DNA of 64,000 nucleotides. It comes from an uncultured Psychrobacter sp. (GTDB lineage: Bacteria > Pseudomonadota > Gammaproteobacteria > Pseudomonadales > Moraxellaceae). A program made the position numbers and the translations under genes. Below are positions 17,227 to 28,668 of the stretch, piece after piece. The notes under the pieces are model-generated. The model ran no database searches and was not told the DNA's origin. It saw only the letters and a program-made list of their open reading frames with translations. The number at the start of each line of letters is the position of its first letter. The first letter of the stretch is position 1. The stretch spans positions 1 to 64,000 of the forward strand of contig CANMUI010000007.1 of NCBI GenBank assembly GCA_947501045.1, written 5' to 3'.

Positions 17227-17979
17227 TTAGTATTTATTATTTAATAAAAATTTTACCGCTGCCTCAGCATGAATAGCGGTAGTATCAAAGACCGGAATCG
17301 GACTGTCTTCTTGCCTAATAAGCAATCCGATCTCGGTACAGCCTAAGATAACCCCTTCACATCCTTGTTTGGCTAATTGCTCAATCACCTCTTTATAATA
17401 CTGCCGTGAGCTATCAAACAACTTTCCTTGGCATAGCTCATCATAAATAATGCGATGCACCTCTGCACGCGCGCCATCTTCTGGTATTAATACTTGCAGT
17501 CCTGCATCAATAAGGCGCTGCTTATAAAAATCCTCAGTCATCGTAAACTGGGTGCCCAATAAGCCAATCTTGGTCAAACCTTGCGCTTTGACCGCTTCAG
17601 CTGTGGCATCAGCGATATGAATAAGCGGTAAGCCCGTTGTCGCTATTACATCTCCTGCGACTTTATGCATAGTATTGGTCGCGATAAGCAAACCTTGCGC
17701 GCCTGCTGCTTGCAGACGCTTACCACTACTGGCAAGTGTCTTACCCATTTCGTCCCATGCGCCTTTAGCTTGTAGCGCCTCAATCGGAGCAAAGTCTAAA
17801 CTATGGATCAATAAATCTGCTGAATGCAAGTGACCTAACTGCTCCTTTACGCCTTCGTTTATCAAGCGATAATAGCTCTCGGTACTCTCCCAGCTCATGC
17901 CACCAATGATGCCTAAGGTCTGTTGTTCAAATTGCTGTTGAATCCTACTTGATTGAAAAACTTGCGGCGGTATTGTCAT
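17227..17979 (-). CDS. aspartate/glutamate racemase family protein (YgeA-like)
   Basis: The 250-residue protein has GIIGGMSWESTESYYRLINEGV at the N-terminus, TNTMHKVA in the middle and GVILGCTEIGLLI near 205-217. In the PLP-independent racemases two cysteines act as acid and base. Here the first is Thr (TNTMH) while the second is kept (GCTEI). The same Thr/Cys pair occurs in E. coli YgeA, a broad amino-acid racemase, so this is a normal variant and not damage. It interconverts L- and D-amino acids, possibly for cell-wall or recycling use. It has no linked partner. Confidence 0.85.
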   Translation of the reverse strand: MTIPPQVFQSSRIQQQFEQQTLGIIGGMSWESTESYYRLINEGVKEQLGHLHSADLLIHSLDFAPIEALQAKGAWDEMGKTLASSGKRLQAAGAQGLLIATNTMHKVAGDVIATTGLPLIHIADATAEAVKAQGLTKIGLLGTQFTMTEDFYKQRLIDAGLQVLIPEDGARAEVHRIIYDELCQGKLFDSSRQYYKEVIEQLAKQGCEGVILGCTEIGLLIRQEDSPIPVFDTTAIHAEAAVKFLLNNKY

Positions 17980-18156
17980 TTCAAACTCTTTTTATTATTA
18001 AGAGATACTGAACGTAATGATTGATTATAAGCATTTTACTAATCCATTGGTATATCCTATATTGAGTATCAATAAAAACGCTGAATATTAATAAAAACAA
18101 CACTACCTAAGTAAGCGTTTATCGTATAATTCATTTATGCAGGATTAGATAATCTT

Positions 18157-18411
18157 ATGGAAAACGTCTCTACTTTGAAAATACGTATTAATAAAAAGTA
18201 CTATCGACTGGTCTTTACTTTTTTAATGGCGCTGATCATGTCGCTCATTATCTCAGCTGCGCTTATACTGATTAAATCCGGCTATAGTGCCAATTTCTTG
18301 TCAGAGCTGATGCACTCTTGGGGACTAGCCTTTGCCTTTGCATGGCCTAGCGCTTACATCTGCGCTTACTTTGTACAAGAGCATGTGCTTAGTCGTATTG
18401 ACTTTTATTAG
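18157..18411 (+). CDS. DUF2798 small membrane protein
   Basis: The 84-residue protein has two hydrophobic segments (about residues 18-42 and 52-70). The pattern YYRLVFTFLMALIMSLIIS followed by WGLAFAFAWPSAY is characteristic of DUF2798. The function is unknown. The stop codon is one base from the convergent oppF stop at 18413, so the genes share no terminator space. Confidence 0.8.
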   Translation: MENVSTLKIRINKKYYRLVFTFLMALIMSLIISAALILIKSGYSANFLSELMHSWGLAFAFAWPSAYICAYFVQEHVLSRIDFY

Positions 18412-18412
18412 A

Positions 18413-19480
18413 CTACAAGGCGTCATCAACTTTATTCTTTAAACAAGCTACCCTATGATCCAAAGTGCCTTCTAACACGGGTTCGATCCGAGCGCATTCT
18501 TCGTCAGCTAGCGGACAGCGGGTACGAAACACGCAACCGGATGGCGGATTGATGGGACTGGGCAAATCACCTTCCAACAGCTGAATGGTTTTGTTGCGTT
18601 CAGCGATAGGATCAGGCAGCGGTACCGCAGACATTAGCGCTTGGGTATAAGGATGGGTCGGATTGCTGTATACGGCCTTGTCTACTCCCAGCTCTACCGC
18701 GTGACCTAAATACATCACTAGCACCCGATCGGCAATGTGTTTGACTACCGATAAATCATGGGCGATAAAGATAAGCGCGAGGCCCATCTCTTGTTGAATG
18801 TCTTGTAGTAAATTAATGACCTGTGCCTGAATAGAGACGTCAAGAGCAGAGACAGGTTCATCGCAGATGATGATTTTGGGTCTTAATATCAATGCGCGAG
18901 CGATACCGATACGCTGACACTGACCCCCTGAGAACTCATGCGGATAGCGGTTAATTTGGTTGGATAACAGTCCAACCTTTTTCATAATAGTGCGTACTTC
19001 ATCTTGCACTTCCGCTTTTTTCATCTTGGGATAATACGTGCGTAGCGGTTCTGCGATGATATCGCCTACGGTCATGCGCGGATTTAAAGAGGCCAGCGGA
19101 TCTTGGAAGATCATTTGAATGTCTTTGCGTTTGAGTTTCATGGTCTTTTTAGAAGCGCCGACCATCTCCGCATCATTAAACTTGATGCTACCAGAATTGG
19201 CGCGCACCAGACCGATAATGGTTCGAGCCAGCGTAGATTTGCCGCAGCCAGATTCGCCAACCACGCCTAAAGTTTCACCAGCAAACAGCTCAAATGATAC
19301 GCCATCGACCGCTTTTAGGGTGTCCGGCTTTTGCCAAAAATAGCTGCCTTTACGTTTAATATTAAAGCTCGTATGTACATCTTGCACTTGTAGTAGTGGC
19401 GCTTGCTTGGAAGCTAAATTGGAAGTTTGATTAGGAGCTTGGCTACTAGTATTAACTGATTCTACATTTGCTGTGTTCAT
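18413..19480 (-). CDS. oppF: oligopeptide ABC transporter ATP-binding protein OppF
   Basis: The 355-residue ABC ATPase has Walker A GVVGESGCGKSTLAR, ABC signature FSGGQCQRIGIARAL, Walker B LRPKIIICDEPVSALD and an H-loop IFIAHDLSV. The C-terminal oligopeptide/dipeptide domain contains CVFRTRCPLADEEC, with cysteines that bind an Fe-S cluster in OppD/OppF/DppD-type proteins. It pairs with OppD to power peptide import through OppBC. It is the last gene of the operon, with a 3-bp gap after oppD. Confidence 0.95.
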   Translation of the reverse strand: MNTANVESVNTSSQAPNQTSNLASKQAPLLQVQDVHTSFNIKRKGSYFWQKPDTLKAVDGVSFELFAGETLGVVGESGCGKSTLARTIIGLVRANSGSIKFNDAEMVGASKKTMKLKRKDIQMIFQDPLASLNPRMTVGDIIAEPLRTYYPKMKKAEVQDEVRTIMKKVGLLSNQINRYPHEFSGGQCQRIGIARALILRPKIIICDEPVSALDVSIQAQVINLLQDIQQEMGLALIFIAHDLSVVKHIADRVLVMYLGHAVELGVDKAVYSNPTHPYTQALMSAVPLPDPIAERNKTIQLLEGDLPSPINPPSGCVFRTRCPLADEECARIEPVLEGTLDHRVACLKNKVDDAL

Positions 19481-19483
19481 GCC

Positions 19484-20647
<1,164 letters not shown>

Positions 20648-20669
20648 GATGTTCTCCTAGCGTTTTGGC

Positions 20670-21593
20670 CTAGCGGTCTTTAGGGTCAAACGCATCACGC
20701 AGACCATCGCCAATAAAGTTAAAACAAAATAAAGTAATGACCAAAAAGGCGGAGGGTATCAAAATCTGCCAAGGCGCGACCTGCATGGTTTGCGAGCCTT
20801 CTTGTAATAATGCGCCCCAACTGGTCATCGGCTCTTGCACGCCTAGTCCTAAAAAGCTTAAAAACGACTCAAATAAAATCATTGTCGGCACCAACAAGGA
20901 AGCGTAAACCACCACCACGCCAAGTACATTTGGCACGATATGACGCATGATGATATTAAATCCTGACACTCCGCCGACATGCGCCGCTTCGATAAACTCT
21001 TTACTCTTCAAGCTCAGCGTTTGCCCGCGGACAATACGAGCGACATCTAACCAAGAAACTAGACCAATAGCGACAAAGATCAAAATTAGATTACGACCAA
21101 ATATGGTCACCAGTAAAATCACAAAGAACATAAACGGAAAAGCGCTTAGGATCTCCAAAAAGCGCATCATAATCATATCGACTCTGCCGCCAAGATAGCC
21201 TGACGTTGCACCGTACACTGTACCTACTAGTACCGCCACGGTCGCGCCAGCTATGCCCACTAGTAGTGATATGCGTCCGCCCACTGCTGTGCGCACCAGT
21301 AAATCGCGACCAAGGGAATCAGTACCAAAATAGTGCTTATTTTCAATGGAGGGCGCGGCTTGCATAAAGCTCCAATCGGTTTCAGCATAGCCAAAAGGCG
21401 CTAGCATCGGCACAAATATCACAAAAGCACCCACTAGCAATAGGATAAAAAAGCTGGTTACCGCTGCCTTGTTTTGATAAAAACGTCGCCACGCATCTTG
21501 CCAGAGGCTACGACCTTTGATCTCTTTGGCGGGCAAATCTAGCATCTCGGTTGGTTGGTCTACGATGAGGCTCATAGTCGTCCTTTTAATCAT
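20670..21593 (-). CDS. oppC: oligopeptide ABC transporter permease OppC
   Basis: The 307-residue inner-membrane permease has an N-terminal cytoplasmic arm, then FHYGTDSLGRDLLVRT-like text (HYFGTDSLGRDLLVR). Six hydrophobic segments follow. The EAA loop EAAHVGGVSGFNIIMRHIVPN contacts the ATPase subunits. It ends QILIPSAFLVITLFCFNFIGDGLRDAFDPKDR, typical of OppC/DppC. It forms the channel with OppB. Confidence 0.95.
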   Translation of the reverse strand: MIKRTTMSLIVDQPTEMLDLPAKEIKGRSLWQDAWRRFYQNKAAVTSFFILLLVGAFVIFVPMLAPFGYAETDWSFMQAAPSIENKHYFGTDSLGRDLLVRTAVGGRISLLVGIAGATVAVLVGTVYGATSGYLGGRVDMIMMRFLEILSAFPFMFFVILLVTIFGRNLILIFVAIGLVSWLDVARIVRGQTLSLKSKEFIEAAHVGGVSGFNIIMRHIVPNVLGVVVVYASLLVPTMILFESFLSFLGLGVQEPMTSWGALLQEGSQTMQVAPWQILIPSAFLVITLFCFNFIGDGLRDAFDPKDR

Positions 21594-21638
21594 CTACAAT
21601 GCAAAATATACTTTAATTAATCATGCGTTTTAGCAATA

Positions 21639-22559
21639 TTAATACTGAATTTTGGGGTCAATAACCGCATATAAAATATCGACAATAGCGTTAAAAGCAA
21701 TGGTCAATACGCCGACCAAAATCGTCAGACTTAGCACCACGCCATAATCACGGTTCAGCGCGCCATTGACGAATAGCTGCCCAATACCAGGCAAACCAAA
21801 GATGGTTTCAATAACAATAGAGCCGGTGATAATACCGACGAAAGCAGGGCCCAAATAAGAAATAACCGGTAATAATGCAGGTCTTAACGCATGTTTCATA
21901 ACGATTTGACGCATAGGCAGACCTTTGGATCTAGCCGTACGAATATACTGACTGTTCATCACCTCAATCATCGAACCGCGCATGATCCGGGCAATACTGG
22001 CTACATAAGCTAGTGCCAAAGCGGTGACAGGCAAGATCAGGTTTTGCAGGGCACCATCATTCCAGCCGCCTGCAGGTAGCCACTGCAAAAAGATGGCGAA
22101 AATAAGAACCAATAGCGGCGCTTTGACAAAGCTTGGAATCACGACTCCGGTCATGGCAAAAGCCATGAGCACATAATCAAGCCATGAGTTTTGTTTAAGC
22201 GCGGCAATGATACCAAAGATTAGACCCAGTACTAATGCCAATACAAAAGCGTAAAAACCAAGCTCTATTGAGACCGGTAGTGACTGCGACAACAGCTCAT
22301 TAACCGTATAGTCTTTATATTTAAATGACGGGCCAAAATCGCCAATTGCCAACTGTTTTAGGTAGTTGATATATTGTAGCCACATCGGATCGTTGAGGTT
22401 ATATTTGGCTTCGATGTTCGCCATTACTGCTGGTGATAAGCTACGCTCGCCGCTAAAAGGGCTACCGGGAGCTAAACGCATCATAAAAAAAGACACGGTA
22501 ATCAATACAAACATAGTCGGAATGGCTTCTAAGATGCGCCGGAAGATGAGCTTTAGCAT
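21639..22559 (-). CDS. oppB: oligopeptide ABC transporter permease OppB
   Basis: The 306-residue inner-membrane permease starts MLKLIFRRILEAIPTMFVLITVSFFMMRLAPGSPF, the OppB signature. The EAA loop is RTARSKGLPMRQIVMKHALRPALLPVISYLGP. The end LTILVGVLTIAFNAIVDILYAVIDPKIQY is characteristic. It lies 120 bp downstream of the second oppA and 45 bp upstream of oppC. Confidence 0.95.
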   Translation of the reverse strand: MLKLIFRRILEAIPTMFVLITVSFFMMRLAPGSPFSGERSLSPAVMANIEAKYNLNDPMWLQYINYLKQLAIGDFGPSFKYKDYTVNELLSQSLPVSIELGFYAFVLALVLGLIFGIIAALKQNSWLDYVLMAFAMTGVVIPSFVKAPLLVLIFAIFLQWLPAGGWNDGALQNLILPVTALALAYVASIARIMRGSMIEVMNSQYIRTARSKGLPMRQIVMKHALRPALLPVISYLGPAFVGIITGSIVIETIFGLPGIGQLFVNGALNRDYGVVLSLTILVGVLTIAFNAIVDILYAVIDPKIQY

Positions 22560-22679
22560 AGTACCTCTACTTTAAAAAACCCTACTATGAAAATCAGAAA
22601 CAATAGCCATACGGAGCGACTGACTATAAATAATAAGCTATACGGCTATATAATATATGTGGATGCAAATCCATACACA

Positions 22680-24338
22680 TTAATGCTTAGCAATAGAAAC
22701 GTCTTTGATTTGCCAGTTACTCAGTGGATCTTGTAATGGAAAATTGGTTACATGCGGCTTAACCATGCTTAATTTGACAATATGAAAAACATTAAGCTGC
22801 GGCATATCAGTATCAAGCTGAGCCTCTGCTCGCCGATAAAGCTCAGCTCGCTGCTCAGGAGTCACGCCCTCTTTGAGCGTTTGATTCATTAAATTGTCAA
22901 ATTTGTCGCTTGAGTATCTACCCATATTATTACTATTGCCAGTTTTAGCGATATTCAAAAAGGTAGAAGGCTCGTTGTAATCCCCGCACCATGTATAGCG
23001 TGCCATTTGGTAATTACCGTTGCGAAAAGTATCTAAAAAAGTCTTCCATTCTTGATTGGATAAAGTAATATCCACAAAACCAAGCGCTTCTTTGAGTAAG
23101 GAGCTGGTAGCTACCGCCAATTTTTTATTGCCTTCATTGGTGTTATATAGCAGCTCAAAATCTAGCGGATTATTGGCATCATAGCCAGCTGCATTCAGCA
23201 GCTTTTTGGCCTTATCGATACGCTGAGTTTTGTCCCACTCTTTCCATTCAGGCTCAAAAGTTTTGATACCGCTAATGGAATGAGGTGTATTTTGATAGGC
23301 GGGTATCTGTCCTTGACCCATAACTTTTTCAGTAATAGTTTCGCGGTCTAAAGCAAGGGCAAGCGCACGGCGTACTCTGACATCATCGAATGGCGGCTTG
23401 GCGTTATTGTATTGATAATAAAAGCTACATAAACTAGGCGACACCTGAACCTGATCACCAAGCTCGTCTTTTAATGAGTCAAACTGCTCAGTTGGCATAC
23501 CGCTACCGATATCGATCTCGCCCGCTTTATAACGCGCCACGTTGGTAGTCTCTGAAGCGATAGGCAACATCTTTACCGTATCAATAGTGGTATTGGCGTC
23601 GTCATAGTAGCTGGAGTTACGCTTTAGAACGATCTGATCATTGACTTGCCAATCGCTGATTTTATAAGGGCCATTGACTACGATATTGTCAGGATCTGTC
23701 CATTTGTCACCGAATGCCTCTACAGTTTTTTGATGCACAGGATAAGTGGAGGTATGGATCAGCATATCTGGAAAATAAGGTACAGGCTCTGATAAAGTCA
23801 CCTGCAAAGTTTTATCATCAAGTGCAGTTACTCCTAGCGTCTCCGGATCGGCTTCACCATTCAACACCGCTTCAACGCCAGTTACTTTCGCATCAACCAA
23901 ATAGCTGCCATAAGGTGACGCTATGTTTGGATCGACCACACGGCGCAGACTATACACAAAATCATTAGCTGTCACAGGGTCGCCATTTGACCAATTGGCA
24001 TCACGTAATTTGAACGTCCAGACTTTGTTATCAGCGCTTTTCCAACTGGTTGCCATCGCTGGTATGGTTTTGCCCTCGGAGTCGGTAGTTACCAGTCCTA
24101 CCAGCTGCTGACGAATGATATTGGCTTCAGGAAGGCCTGAAACCCTATGCGGGTCAAGCGACTCAGGTTCTATACCATTATTGATGACGATCTCTTGAGT
24201 TTCTGCTAATACACTCGGATCGATAGTAGTGTCGCTAGCGCTTTGAGTACTGACATTGTCACTGCACCCCGCTATTATGACACCGAAAATTAAAGAGACA
24301 GGCAAACAGGTGGTTAAAATACGAGAATATTTAGACAT
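22680..24338 (-). CDS. oppA: oligopeptide-binding lipoprotein OppA (second copy)
   Basis: The 552-residue periplasmic solute-binding protein has a lipobox IIAGC (Cys25), so it is anchored to the inner membrane. The SBP_bac_5 fold is shown by EPESLDPHRVSGLPEANIIRQQLVGL, DANWSNGDPVTANDFVYSLRRVVDP and VRRALALALDRETI. It captures oligopeptides for OppBC. It is a close paralogue of the neighbouring 24496-26169 protein with many identical blocks, but the ligand-pocket segments differ, suggesting a distinct peptide range (inference). Confidence 0.93.
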   Translation of the reverse strand: MSKYSRILTTCLPVSLIFGVIIAGCSDNVSTQSASDTTIDPSVLAETQEIVINNGIEPESLDPHRVSGLPEANIIRQQLVGLVTTDSEGKTIPAMATSWKSADNKVWTFKLRDANWSNGDPVTANDFVYSLRRVVDPNIASPYGSYLVDAKVTGVEAVLNGEADPETLGVTALDDKTLQVTLSEPVPYFPDMLIHTSTYPVHQKTVEAFGDKWTDPDNIVVNGPYKISDWQVNDQIVLKRNSSYYDDANTTIDTVKMLPIASETTNVARYKAGEIDIGSGMPTEQFDSLKDELGDQVQVSPSLCSFYYQYNNAKPPFDDVRVRRALALALDRETITEKVMGQGQIPAYQNTPHSISGIKTFEPEWKEWDKTQRIDKAKKLLNAAGYDANNPLDFELLYNTNEGNKKLAVATSSLLKEALGFVDITLSNQEWKTFLDTFRNGNYQMARYTWCGDYNEPSTFLNIAKTGNSNNMGRYSSDKFDNLMNQTLKEGVTPEQRAELYRRAEAQLDTDMPQLNVFHIVKLSMVKPHVTNFPLQDPLSNWQIKDVSIAKH

Positions 24339-24495
24339 GCTAGTATCCTTTCTGCATGTAAAGCATTAAGCCAGTTACCAGTTAAGGGCTAAGTATTGAT
24401 AAACCGTTATGACCTACCTAATACGGCAGTAGTAGTACTTAATTTATAGATAGGTCATAAGATTAAATAATAGTTTTTCTTTGCTGTTCTAACTG

Positions 24496-26169
24496 CTAGT
24501 GCTTAGCAATAGAGATGTCTTTGCCCTGCCAGTTGTCTAAAGGATCGTTTTCTGAGAATCCTATAACATAAGGCTTGACCAGACGCGGACTGACATAGTG
24601 ATAAATATCTATGAGCGGCATATCCTCATCAAGTTGCGCCTCGGCTTGTTGATACAAGTCGCTACGCTGCTCAGCACTCACACCCGGTTTTATCGTTTGC
24701 GCAATAAGATTATCAAAGTTAGTACTTGAGTATTTACCATGGTTATTGCTGTTGCCAGATTTGACAATACTTAAGAAGCTCGACGGTTCATTGTAATCAC
24801 CGCACCAGCCCGCGCGAGCCAATTGATAGTTGCCATTGCGGCGCGTATCAAGGTAGGTTTTCCACTCTTTATTGGTCAAAGTCACATCAACAAAACCCAG
24901 CGCTTGCTCCCATAATGAAGTGGCAGCAATGGCGACCTTTTTATGATTATCATTGGTGTTATATAGCAGCTCAAAGCTTAGTGGATTATTCTCATCGTAG
25001 CCCGCTTCGTTTAGCAGTTTTTTGGCCTCGGCGATGCGCTCCTCCTGACTCCAAGTTGACCACTCCGGCGTGTTTTCGACGTCACCATTAGTAGCCGGCG
25101 GCGTTAACTGATAAGCAGCAGTTTGTCCTTGGCTCATCACTTTGTCCACGATGGTATCGCGATCTAATGCCAAAGCTAAAGCCCGGCGCACTTTAGGATC
25201 ATCAAAAGGCGGCTTGACGGTATTAAACTCATAATAATAAGTACAAAGTAGAGGTGAGACTCTTAGCTCCTCGCCATGATCTGCTTGCAGGGAGCCAAAC
25301 TGCTCGGTTGGAATCTCGTTTGCGGTGACGTCAACCTCGCCAGCCTGATAACGCGCTACATCGGTAACGCTAGAGGGGATCGGTAGGATGGTAATCGTCT
25401 CAAGCGTGGTGTTGGCATCATCGTAATACTCAGGGTTGCGCGATAGTACCAGTTCGTCGTTGATCTGCCATTTACTGACTTTATAAGGGCCATTGACCAC
25501 AATATTGGCAGGATCGGTCCACTTGTCACCAAACTCCTCAACCGTCCCTTGGTGCACCGGTTTGACTGAGGTATGAATCATCATATCTGGAAAATAAGGA
25601 ACCGCATCTGTTAGAGTCACTTGCAACGTCTTATCATCAATAGCCTCTACGCCAAGGGTCTCTATACCAGCTGCACCCTCAACGATTTGATCAGCGCCAG
25701 CTACTTTGGCATCGACCAAATAGCTTGAATAGGGGGATGCGGTATTGGGATCAACTAAGCGGCGCATACTATAGACAAAATCCTGCGCCGTAACCGGATC
25801 GCCATTTGACCAATTGGCATCGCGCAGTTTAAACGTCCAAACTTTATTGTCCTCGCTTTCCCACTCTGTTGCCATTCCCGGAATGGTCTTGCCATCAGCA
25901 TCGGTACTGGTCAACCCTTCAAACATCTGGCGATCAATATTAGATTCAGGTACGCCCGATACTTTATGCGGATCAAGCGATTCAGGTTCAGCACCATTAT
26001 TGATGACCAGCTCTTGAGTGTCGGCAAGTACGTTAGGATCAATATCAGCAGCGGCGCTGGCATTACTGTTGCTAGTGGTGTTATCACTACAGCCCGTCAT
26101 AAATATAGCAAGAGCAAGGGTAGTAGGTAGAAATAAAGCGGTACGAAAGGCGGCAGAGTGGCGGGTCAT
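24496..26169 (-). CDS. oppA: oligopeptide-binding lipoprotein OppA (first copy)
   Basis: The 557-residue binding protein has lipobox FMTGC (Cys27) followed by a Ser/Asn-rich linker. It shows SBP_bac_5 blocks EPESLDPHKVSGVPESNIDRQMFEGL and VRRALALALDRDTIVDKVMSQGQ. It is the promoter-proximal gene of the operon, with 157 bp to the second oppA. That gap could hold an attenuating hairpin or promoter, but none is clear. A tandem oppA pair is consistent with a duplication. Confidence 0.93.
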   Translation of the reverse strand: MTRHSAAFRTALFLPTTLALAIFMTGCSDNTTSNSNASAAADIDPNVLADTQELVINNGAEPESLDPHKVSGVPESNIDRQMFEGLTSTDADGKTIPGMATEWESEDNKVWTFKLRDANWSNGDPVTAQDFVYSMRRLVDPNTASPYSSYLVDAKVAGADQIVEGAAGIETLGVEAIDDKTLQVTLTDAVPYFPDMMIHTSVKPVHQGTVEEFGDKWTDPANIVVNGPYKVSKWQINDELVLSRNPEYYDDANTTLETITILPIPSSVTDVARYQAGEVDVTANEIPTEQFGSLQADHGEELRVSPLLCTYYYEFNTVKPPFDDPKVRRALALALDRDTIVDKVMSQGQTAAYQLTPPATNGDVENTPEWSTWSQEERIAEAKKLLNEAGYDENNPLSFELLYNTNDNHKKVAIAATSLWEQALGFVDVTLTNKEWKTYLDTRRNGNYQLARAGWCGDYNEPSSFLSIVKSGNSNNHGKYSSTNFDNLIAQTIKPGVSAEQRSDLYQQAEAQLDEDMPLIDIYHYVSPRLVKPYVIGFSENDPLDNWQGKDISIAKH

Positions 26170-26472
26170 ATCATATCCTGACTAGTAATGTTGGCAGATT
26201 AACTAAACCTTAGTAAATCCATTTAAGTTAAATATCCATATGTCGATGCTGTGAGCGTAGTACGCGGAAAACATCGGATAAAAAATAGTAATTGAGTACC
26301 CAATAAAAACTTATAGTAATACTATACTGTAAATTCACATAAGCTCATCCTACCACTATATTAATTTTTGTAAAATTAAATATATGACCGAATATCTAAT
26401 TTAATGGACATTGCCCATCCATTAAAAAATCAGCTAAGATGAACTGTAAGCACTTGTCAACTAGAGAGCGCT
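26170..26472. other. intergenic region with divergent opp and DUF2157 promoters
   Basis: The 303-base AT-rich gap holds the opp operon promoter (minus) and the DUF2157 gene promoter (plus). A hairpin TTTAATGGA / TCCATTAAA at 26400-26426 lies about 50 bp upstream of the DUF2157 ATG and may be an operator or part of the leader. No ORF is supported. Confidence 0.5.
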
Positions 26473-28668
26473 ATGAGCCAAACGCGGCGTACTATCGAGC
26501 ATTTGATTGAACAAGGTGCGCTCCCTATAGAGCACACAGATAAGGCAGCTACTTATCTAGAGGTTTATCCTAGCAAGCACACTTGGCTGAACTTTTTTGA
26601 TAAAGCCCTGCTTATTATCGGCGCGGTAGCCTTAGGATCATCGCTAATTTTTTTTATCGCTTATAACTGGCTATATATAGGCAAGATGGGTAAGTTTGCC
26701 TTAGTCGAGAGCGCGCTGGTTATTACCATCGCGCTTTATGTAGCATTGTCTTTTCGGCGACGCTTTACCTTGATTCGCCAATTATTATTGCTAATTGCTA
26801 GTATGATTACTGGCAGTTTACTGGCGTTATTTGGGCAGGTCTATCAAACTGGCGCAGATACGTGGCAGCTGTTTTTTGGCTGGGCGTTATTAATCATACC
26901 CTGGGTCGTTATCGCCCGCTTCCCAGCGCTATGGCTATTGTGGCTCGGACTAATTAATGCCTTTTTAATACTGTACTTAACTCTCGCAGACCTGTCATTT
27001 GTCAGCGCTTATCAAGACGTTCTTCGAGTCGCAATCCTGGCGACAATCAATTTTATAGCGTTTATTTTATGGCTAATTAGTACTGAGAAAAAACAATTTT
27101 CGATTGGCACGATAGACAAACCAAGCAATTCTAGTTGGCACTGGAGCACTTATATCGTCGGTTTGCTTAGTACTTATTTTGCTACTCATCTTGCCATCGT
27201 CACAGTGTTTGACGATAGTAATGCTCTAGCTATGCTCCTCTCCTTATTACTCTGGATAGGCTGGTGCGTATTTATATACTGGCGTTTTTATCGACGGCAA
27301 GTCGATGTGTTGATGCTGACCTATCTTTGCTTCTCTGTTATCACTGTGATTATGTTTTGGATGAGTCAGCGGTTACTAGCCTATGCTTGGGAGGCGAGCG
27401 GCTTGTTACTATTAGCGTTGTCGCTCATTGTCATGAGCTCAGCGGCTGTGGTTTGGCTACGAAAAGCAGCAAACCTTGAGCGCGTGGATGACCAAAATCA
27501 TACGATGGAACAAGGCGCTCCCGCTGCGCGCATCAATAATACCCAGCAGCAGACGCTCATAGCCCTCCAACAGACCGGCTTGATAGATACCGATGCAAAT
27601 TTTGATAAAGTTACACCCAGCATTGATACGCCTTGGTATCTGCAGCTGTTTTTTGGTCTTAGTGGTATGCTGGCCAGTTTGCTTTTTGTGGGCTTTTTGA
27701 CCTTGATATTAGAACAAACGGGCACTCTTGATAGCTCGGTAGCCCTATTTATCACTAGTGCCATATTAAGCGCTGCTGGCTGGTTTATGTTTAGCAAAAA
27801 GCATATACACCAAAGCTCTTTTTGGAACACGCTAGCATTTACTATAAGTGCGGCGGGACAATTGTATGCAGCGTTCGCTCTGTTTAGTAGCGAGATGAAT
27901 ACTCCTTTGGACACTTGGCTGTGGTTACTTTTCCAAGTACTGATGACTGTTATCATGCCAAACATAGTATATCGCTTAGTAAGTACTATTATAGCCTTGG
28001 GCTGCGCTGTTTATTTGTTTAGTTATTATCAAATTCCTGAGATTATTTTGGGGTTTTTGGTCCTAATAATGACGCTAGCAAATGTGCAGCGCTATGGGAT
28101 AATCCAGCGCTTGCCTGCTAGTTGGCGCTCATCGGCTCTAGATCTTGGTCAAGCGCTCACTTATGCCAGTGCAGGTTTGCTCGCTATCTTCTCAGTGTAT
28201 GTGGTCAAAGCTGAATCTAGTCGCGACTTTGTCAGCTATGTGTTTATTTATAATTACCTGTTTTCGCAAGCACTACTGGTACTGACTAGCCTTTACGCTA
28301 CCTATCTGATTTTACAGCGCTATAACGTCCTCTTATTCTCAAAGACCAGCTTCATTGTCATTTGCGCCGTCGTTATATTAGGCGTCATATCTTTATATGC
28401 AGCTGGGTTTTTGGCAATTAGCCTTATCATTATTATCGCCACTGCCAATAGTCAGCGCGTGCTCTTAGGTTTTGGTGTTTTTGCCTTCGTCAGCTATGTG
28501 TTTTGGTATTACTACCAGCTCGATACGTCATTATTAATAAAATCGGCCTCTATGCTTATTATTGGCACAAGCTTACTTTTAATACGTTGGTTACTCATTA
28601 AACGCTATTTTGCTGATAGTTTAAGCAACAACCCTGCCGCTACTAGTCATCAGGAGCGGCTACTATGA
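26473..28668 (+). CDS. DUF2157/DUF4401 polytopic membrane protein
   Basis: The 731-residue inner-membrane protein has about 20 hydrophobic segments. The N-terminal 150 residues fit DUF2157: a soluble start EHLIEQGALPIEHTDKA then ALLIIGAVALGSSLIFFIAYNWLYIGKMGKF. A charged soluble loop at about 330-390 separates it from a C-terminal half that resembles DUF4401. The last four bases overlap the start of the GDYxxLxY gene (ATGA), so the two are translationally coupled. Such pairs recur in proteobacteria; the function is unknown. Confidence 0.8.
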   Translation: MSQTRRTIEHLIEQGALPIEHTDKAATYLEVYPSKHTWLNFFDKALLIIGAVALGSSLIFFIAYNWLYIGKMGKFALVESALVITIALYVALSFRRRFTLIRQLLLLIASMITGSLLALFGQVYQTGADTWQLFFGWALLIIPWVVIARFPALWLLWLGLINAFLILYLTLADLSFVSAYQDVLRVAILATINFIAFILWLISTEKKQFSIGTIDKPSNSSWHWSTYIVGLLSTYFATHLAIVTVFDDSNALAMLLSLLLWIGWCVFIYWRFYRRQVDVLMLTYLCFSVITVIMFWMSQRLLAYAWEASGLLLLALSLIVMSSAAVVWLRKAANLERVDDQNHTMEQGAPAARINNTQQQTLIALQQTGLIDTDANFDKVTPSIDTPWYLQLFFGLSGMLASLLFVGFLTLILEQTGTLDSSVALFITSAILSAAGWFMFSKKHIHQSSFWNTLAFTISAAGQLYAAFALFSSEMNTPLDTWLWLLFQVLMTVIMPNIVYRLVSTIIALGCAVYLFSYYQIPEIILGFLVLIMTLANVQRYGIIQRLPASWRSSALDLGQALTYASAGLLAIFSVYVVKAESSRDFVSYVFIYNYLFSQALLVLTSLYATYLILQRYNVLLFSKTSFIVICAVVILGVISLYAAGFLAISLIIIIATANSQRVLLGFGVFAFVSYVFWYYYQLDTSLLIKSASMLIIGTSLLLIRWLLIKRYFADSLSNNPAATSHQERLL

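Noticed and set aside
17227..17979. Inactive racemase because the first catalytic Cys is Thr
   Set aside because: YgeA-type racemases naturally use a Thr/Cys pair, so this is not a defect.
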